A stretch of DNA of 64,000 nt, taken from Pseudopyrenochaeta lycopersici (Eukaryota; Ascomycota; Dothideomycetes; Pleosporales; Pseudopyrenochaetaceae). A model generated the notes under the pieces. It was not told where the DNA came from. It did not search any database and saw only the letters and a list, made by a program, of their open reading frames with translations. The stretch covers positions 372,001 to 436,000 of the forward strand of contig NHZP01000015.1 of NCBI GenBank assembly GCA_003313425.1, in the 5' to 3' direction. This document shows, piece after piece, positions 60,562-64,000 of this stretch (positions within the stretch are counted from its first letter, which is position 1; each line of letters begins with the position of its first letter). The translations under genes and the position numbers were made by a program.

Positions 60562-62789
60562 ATGGTACGAATACAGTGTGTTGAGCGAAGCGCTCATGGC
60601 CACGATCACAGCCAAGATCCAGCTCTGTGCCAACGCTGTTGGACCACTTTCAGTGCATCAAAATTCGATGTATGGGACAAACCAGGCGCCGAATCTGTCA
60701 GCTGGCGCAGCTTCACACATTTTGATACAATGTGCAAGCTCTGTTGCTTATTTCTCGAGACGTGAGTCGTGCAAGTGTCTGTACACATCTCTCCATCTCA
60801 CAGTCCATATAGCATTAAACGTTATGGCATAGTACGCGGCAAGGCTAACCAAGAATTCGAATTGTGGGCCATAAAGGAAGCCAACATGTCCGGTTACGCA
60901 TTTCAACTGGTGTCAAAAGTAGGTTCTGCAGCTTCAGGATGGCTCACATGTCGCGCCAGTAGTGCGAATTTTGTGGATGGCGACTGTCTTTTTGCAAGAG
61001 GCATCCAGATGGACAAGATTGACTGGGAAATCGTGAGAAATTGGCTAAAATGGTGCGATATAGAGCATAGAGACACCTGCGCTGCATCTCAGGCGATCGC
61101 TCTTCCAGGCTTCCAAGTGCTCGATTGCACTACTCGTCAGATTGTATTTGCACCACAAGATTGCAGATATGCGGCCTCGAGCTATGTTTGGCGATCACAA
61201 TCTCTGCACGCCTTCAGTTCGGAGAGCTCGAGATTTCCAACACTCATCGAGGATGCTGTAATATGTAATCAAGCAATCGGCCTCCGCTATCTCTGGATCG
61301 ATCGCTACTGTATCGATCAGAACGCTGAGTCCAAGCATGCTCTGATCCAGAATATGGACACTATTTACTCAGAGGCAGCAGTTACCATCATCAATGCCAC
61401 AGGAGAGAGCGCACACTTTGGACTATCTGGCATTTCACGGCCCGACTTCCCCTACGTTCCGTATCCGTCAATGGACTAGATATCGTGATGATTCCGAATA
61501 CTAAGGCTGATATAGGAAACAGTAAATGGTGTACACGGGGCTGGACCTACCAGGAGAGTACTCTTTCTCGTCGGCGGTTGGTTTTTACACCTTCACAGCT
61601 CTATTTCCAATGTTTAGAGACGTACTGCTGCGAACTGATACCTATCTATTTTTCCTCAACGCCGACGTCTGGACAAACTCTTGGTCAGAGTATCATGGCA
61701 TTTCCTCGCGAAAGCCCAGAATTTGTCCCCAATCAGTCTATAGTCCGCATTCGCGAGTACCTGCGTAGACAGTTATCATATGACTCCGATATCTTGAGCG
61801 CCATTATGGGCATCCTAAAACGAACATGCCACCACTTTTGGGGCCTTCCATTCGAGCCTTTCTCCAAAAGAGACCCGATTGTCTCAGAAGGAGGAAAAGC
61901 CTGCCCCGGACCTGGGTTCCTCGCGGCCTTACTATGGGAGCCTGAGATTGACTCGATGAAGCCGAAGCTCAGAAGGCGGATGAATTTTCCATCCTGGAGC
62001 TGGGTTGGCTGGCAAAGAATCGCAGGTCTCAACCCCGGCAATCATGATATGTATGATGATGAAGTAGATCTGTCTCTGGAGGTCTACGACAAGTACCACA
62101 ATCGCTCACTGAGCATCCAAGCATATGCTTTAGAAATGATGGAGCTGCATGCGGATATGTACCGATTCGAACCGTGCTTGTACATTACAGGATGGGTGAC
62201 AAAGGTTCGATTCCAACGGCCGGACTGGCTGCAGCGCTTCGATGATACGCATTTCGCCTCAGGCAACACAATCTTTGTGAACGCAGTGGACCCTTCTTCG
62301 GCAGCACGAATCGGGCATGCAACCATAATGACGAGCCTACTTGTAAATAATGATGATAAGGAGGACACTGCTTCAAATTTGGATCTATTGTTCGACGAAT
62401 CCTGGCCTGTTCTACTCTTTGTGAGCAAGACTGGTATTAGTGAGGCAAATGGGCTCATCTTAAAACCTTGTGGGCACAATTTATACGAGAGGTTGGGTGT
62501 TTTATACGGTAGTGCGAAATTGAAGAGAAATGTGAGGCGCAATGATGAACAAGATTCTGCAAGGGAAGAATTACTTCTCTCGATACTTGAAGGAGAAGCA
62601 GAGTCACTTTCTAGAGCTGTTTTAGGTTCAGACGATAGCAGCTTCGAAGATACTGCACTAATTCCACAGGATAAGATGCCTTTTGGATTCAAGGAAATGA
62701 CAGATAAGGTTGGAAATGCACCATCGGACGTGTATTTGTCGCCTGAAGGGGGTCTTGAATGTCAAAAACGGTCAATCCAGCTGCTGTGA
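60562..62789 (+). pseudogene. HET-domain (heterokaryon incompatibility) gene with an apparent frameshift
   Basis: Exon 1, 60562-60761, encodes a Cys-rich lead (CQRCW and MCKLCC). A 42 bp intron follows, then coding sequence from 60804. The HET domain shows YAASSYVW near residue 190, TLIEDAVICNQAIGLRYLWIDRYCIDQ and MDTIYSEAAVTIINATGE. Near 61430-61445 the frame breaks: the first frame stops at 61479, while the domain resumes in another frame with RSVSVNGLDIVMIP, SKWCTRGWTYQESTLSRRRLVF and continues to a stop at 62789. No GT-AG pair can bridge the break without deleting conserved HET sequence, so a one-base loss or two-base gain is the simplest reading. The usual WG of the first motif is WR here, another sign of relaxed constraint. 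An intact product would be about 725 residues. HET proteins trigger incompatibility cell death in fungi. A sequencing error remains possible. Confidence 0.82.
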
Positions 62790-62944
62790 AGGATGTTGTC
62801 CGCATTACAGACCTAGTCAAATACATATAGAGTATGCAAGATTGTATCATATCTTCCCATGTGTGGTTAAACCCCCGTTGTCTCCAAAGTCGACATGGGA
62901 TCCGTGATTTCCATGTATGAACATCCCTCTCCCCTAGGCATACA
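62790..62944. other. Short convergent spacer between the HET and GMC genes
   Basis: Only 155 bp separate the two facing stop codons, so the 3' untranslated regions probably overlap or nearly meet. Confidence 0.6.
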
Positions 62945-64000
62945 TTACGCCTTCCATTTCTGAATAATGATATCCGCAGCCTATTTCAAAAGTCAGCATA
63001 GAACTATGCTATCACATCTTGCTACTTTGTACAAACCTTCTCCGCAACCGCATAAGCTGTTGCACTAAGATGCGAACTAGGCTGGAATGGCAAAATACTC
63101 ATATCCACAATCCTCAATCCTGAGGCTCCATGGACCCTCAAGTCCGGACCTACGACTCCTCCTAGCGACTGAGGTAGCATCGCTGCCGTACAGCACGGAT
63201 GCATGAACGATAGAGTCATGCTGTCTTTGATGTGCTCAATAAGTGCTTCGTCACTCTGCACTGCTATGCCCGGGCTGGTCTCCACAGTTCCATACTTCAG
63301 CATTACGTCGGTATCGAACATCCTACGCAGGAATTTGACATGCGCAAGGTGTAAGTCAAAATCTACAGGATTTGATCCCGATCTGTAGTCCAGCACTGGT
63401 TGAGCAAAGGGGTCGGTCAGGTTGAGATGGACAGTTCCTCGGCTCAGGGGGTGCAAGATGAACGAACGGACAGCCGTTCCCGTTGCAAATGGCACTTCTA
63501 TGCTGGGAGCCTTGGGGTTTGCGAGGAAATCTGCAAGCACGGTGAGTTGCCGCTTATATCCTGCGATCAAGGCTGGGTCAGAGTTGGGTGGCAGGTATGA
63601 GGCTGCAGTGCCGTCATTGACCTGCCTGTGGATTTTGTTGATGATTGATGTGTAGTCGGAAGTTATATTGGGCAGTGAGACATATATGGCGCTATTGCCC
63701 ATTGCTAAAGTGTATGGACCGCGCACAGGAGTCTCATTGAATCCTGCCGCTGCATCGGCCGCGAACAGGGGGTTGAGCATATCTGACGGCAATGGAGAAA
63801 AGTTGCCAGGCTTTGAGTCTATGAAGCATGTCAATATCGGTATTGAAGTTTGGTGCTTCTGTGCTCCAAATCTAAGATGAGGACTCACAATTCCATGATA
63901 GAGCCGGACCAGAGTGATCCTGAAAATTCGCCCCTACACCGGGAAGTTCCAAAACCAGTGGTATATCGGCATCATTGAGGAACGATGCTGGCCCAATACC
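62945..64000 (-). CDS. GMC oxidoreductase (FAD-dependent alcohol/choline dehydrogenase-like), C-terminal part
   Basis: Three exons are inside the window: from beyond 64000 to 63889, then 63818-63037 and 62980-62945; introns 70 and 56 bp. They give the last 309 or so residues. The upstream fragment opens with GIGPASFLNDADI and LELPGVGANFQDHSGPALSW, the standard GMC motif before the substrate domain. The C-terminal domain ends with SFMHPCCTAAMLP and VHGASGLRIVDMSILPFQPSSHLSATAYAVAEK. The histidines in MHP and SSH are the expected catalytic pair. The 36-nt last exon adds AADIIIQKWKA. N-glycosylation-type sites (NLT, NIT, NET) suggest a secreted enzyme of the aryl-alcohol or glucose oxidase/dehydrogenase group. 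The FAD-binding N-terminus and any signal peptide lie outside the window. The substrate cannot be told. Confidence 0.95.

Noticed and set aside
61479..61500. A very short intron explaining the HET frame change (GT at 61457 to AG at 61480)
   Set aside because: It would be only about 24 bp, below the size fungal spliceosomes normally use. It would also remove the conserved RSVSVNGLD segment.
62200..62216. GGTTCGATTCC, the classic tRNA T-loop / B-box word
   Set aside because: It lies inside HET coding sequence, and no matching acceptor, D or anticodon stems flank it.

Overview
The window is nuclear DNA from a filamentous ascomycete (Pezizomycotina; a Dothideomycete is my guess from the protein sequences, not something I could test). 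The evidence is short GT-AG introns, mostly 42-125 bp; a fungal elongation factor 3; a HET-domain gene; a Medusa-type developmental regulator; and large, partly AT-rich gaps between genes. I assembled sixteen gene loci, most of them spliced. Exon limits were set by requiring a consensus donor, a consensus acceptor, an open frame across each junction and sense against the protein family.

Layout. 1-3.6 kb: the 3' end of a TVP38-type Golgi membrane protein, then a phytanoyl-CoA dioxygenase-like enzyme and an anion:cation symporter (MFS), both on the minus strand. 3.6-6.4 kb: no gene seen. 6.4-16.2 kb: a 1569-residue GYF-domain protein, the kinetochore subunit SPC24, the mitochondrial fission adaptor FIS1 (divergent from SPC24) and a zinc-ribbon/RING-H2 ubiquitin ligase. 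18.1-25.2 kb: a 1426-residue Ala/Glu/Lys-rich coiled-coil protein with an internal tandem duplication, then a prolyl-4-hydroxylase-like 2OG-Fe(II) oxygenase. 25.2-29.1 kb: no gene supported. 29.1-31.4 kb: a Medusa (medA) homologue transcribed leftward, with about 6 kb of upstream DNA that lacks a convincing gene. 38.1-44.1 kb: a disordered Ser/Pro-rich protein and a seven-helix DUF300/TMEM184 membrane protein. 44.6-54.4 kb: a 3260-residue Csf1 bridge-like lipid transfer protein, divergent from the DUF300 gene. 55.5-58.7 kb: elongation factor 3. 60.6-62.8 kb: a HET-domain gene with an apparent frameshift. 62.9-64 kb: the C-terminal part of a GMC oxidoreductase that runs off the window.

Most genes are housekeeping: translation, kinetochore, mitochondria, Golgi, lipid transfer and ubiquitin. 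The accessory character lies at the two ends (oxygenase plus transporter on the left; HET plus GMC on the right) and in the gene-poor blocks at 25-29 and 32-38 kb. I did not find a clear new multi-gene system. The items most worth a second look are the duplicated coiled-coil protein, the unresolved N-terminus and leader of medA, the broken HET gene, and a set of adjacent small hairpins near 32.6 kb.
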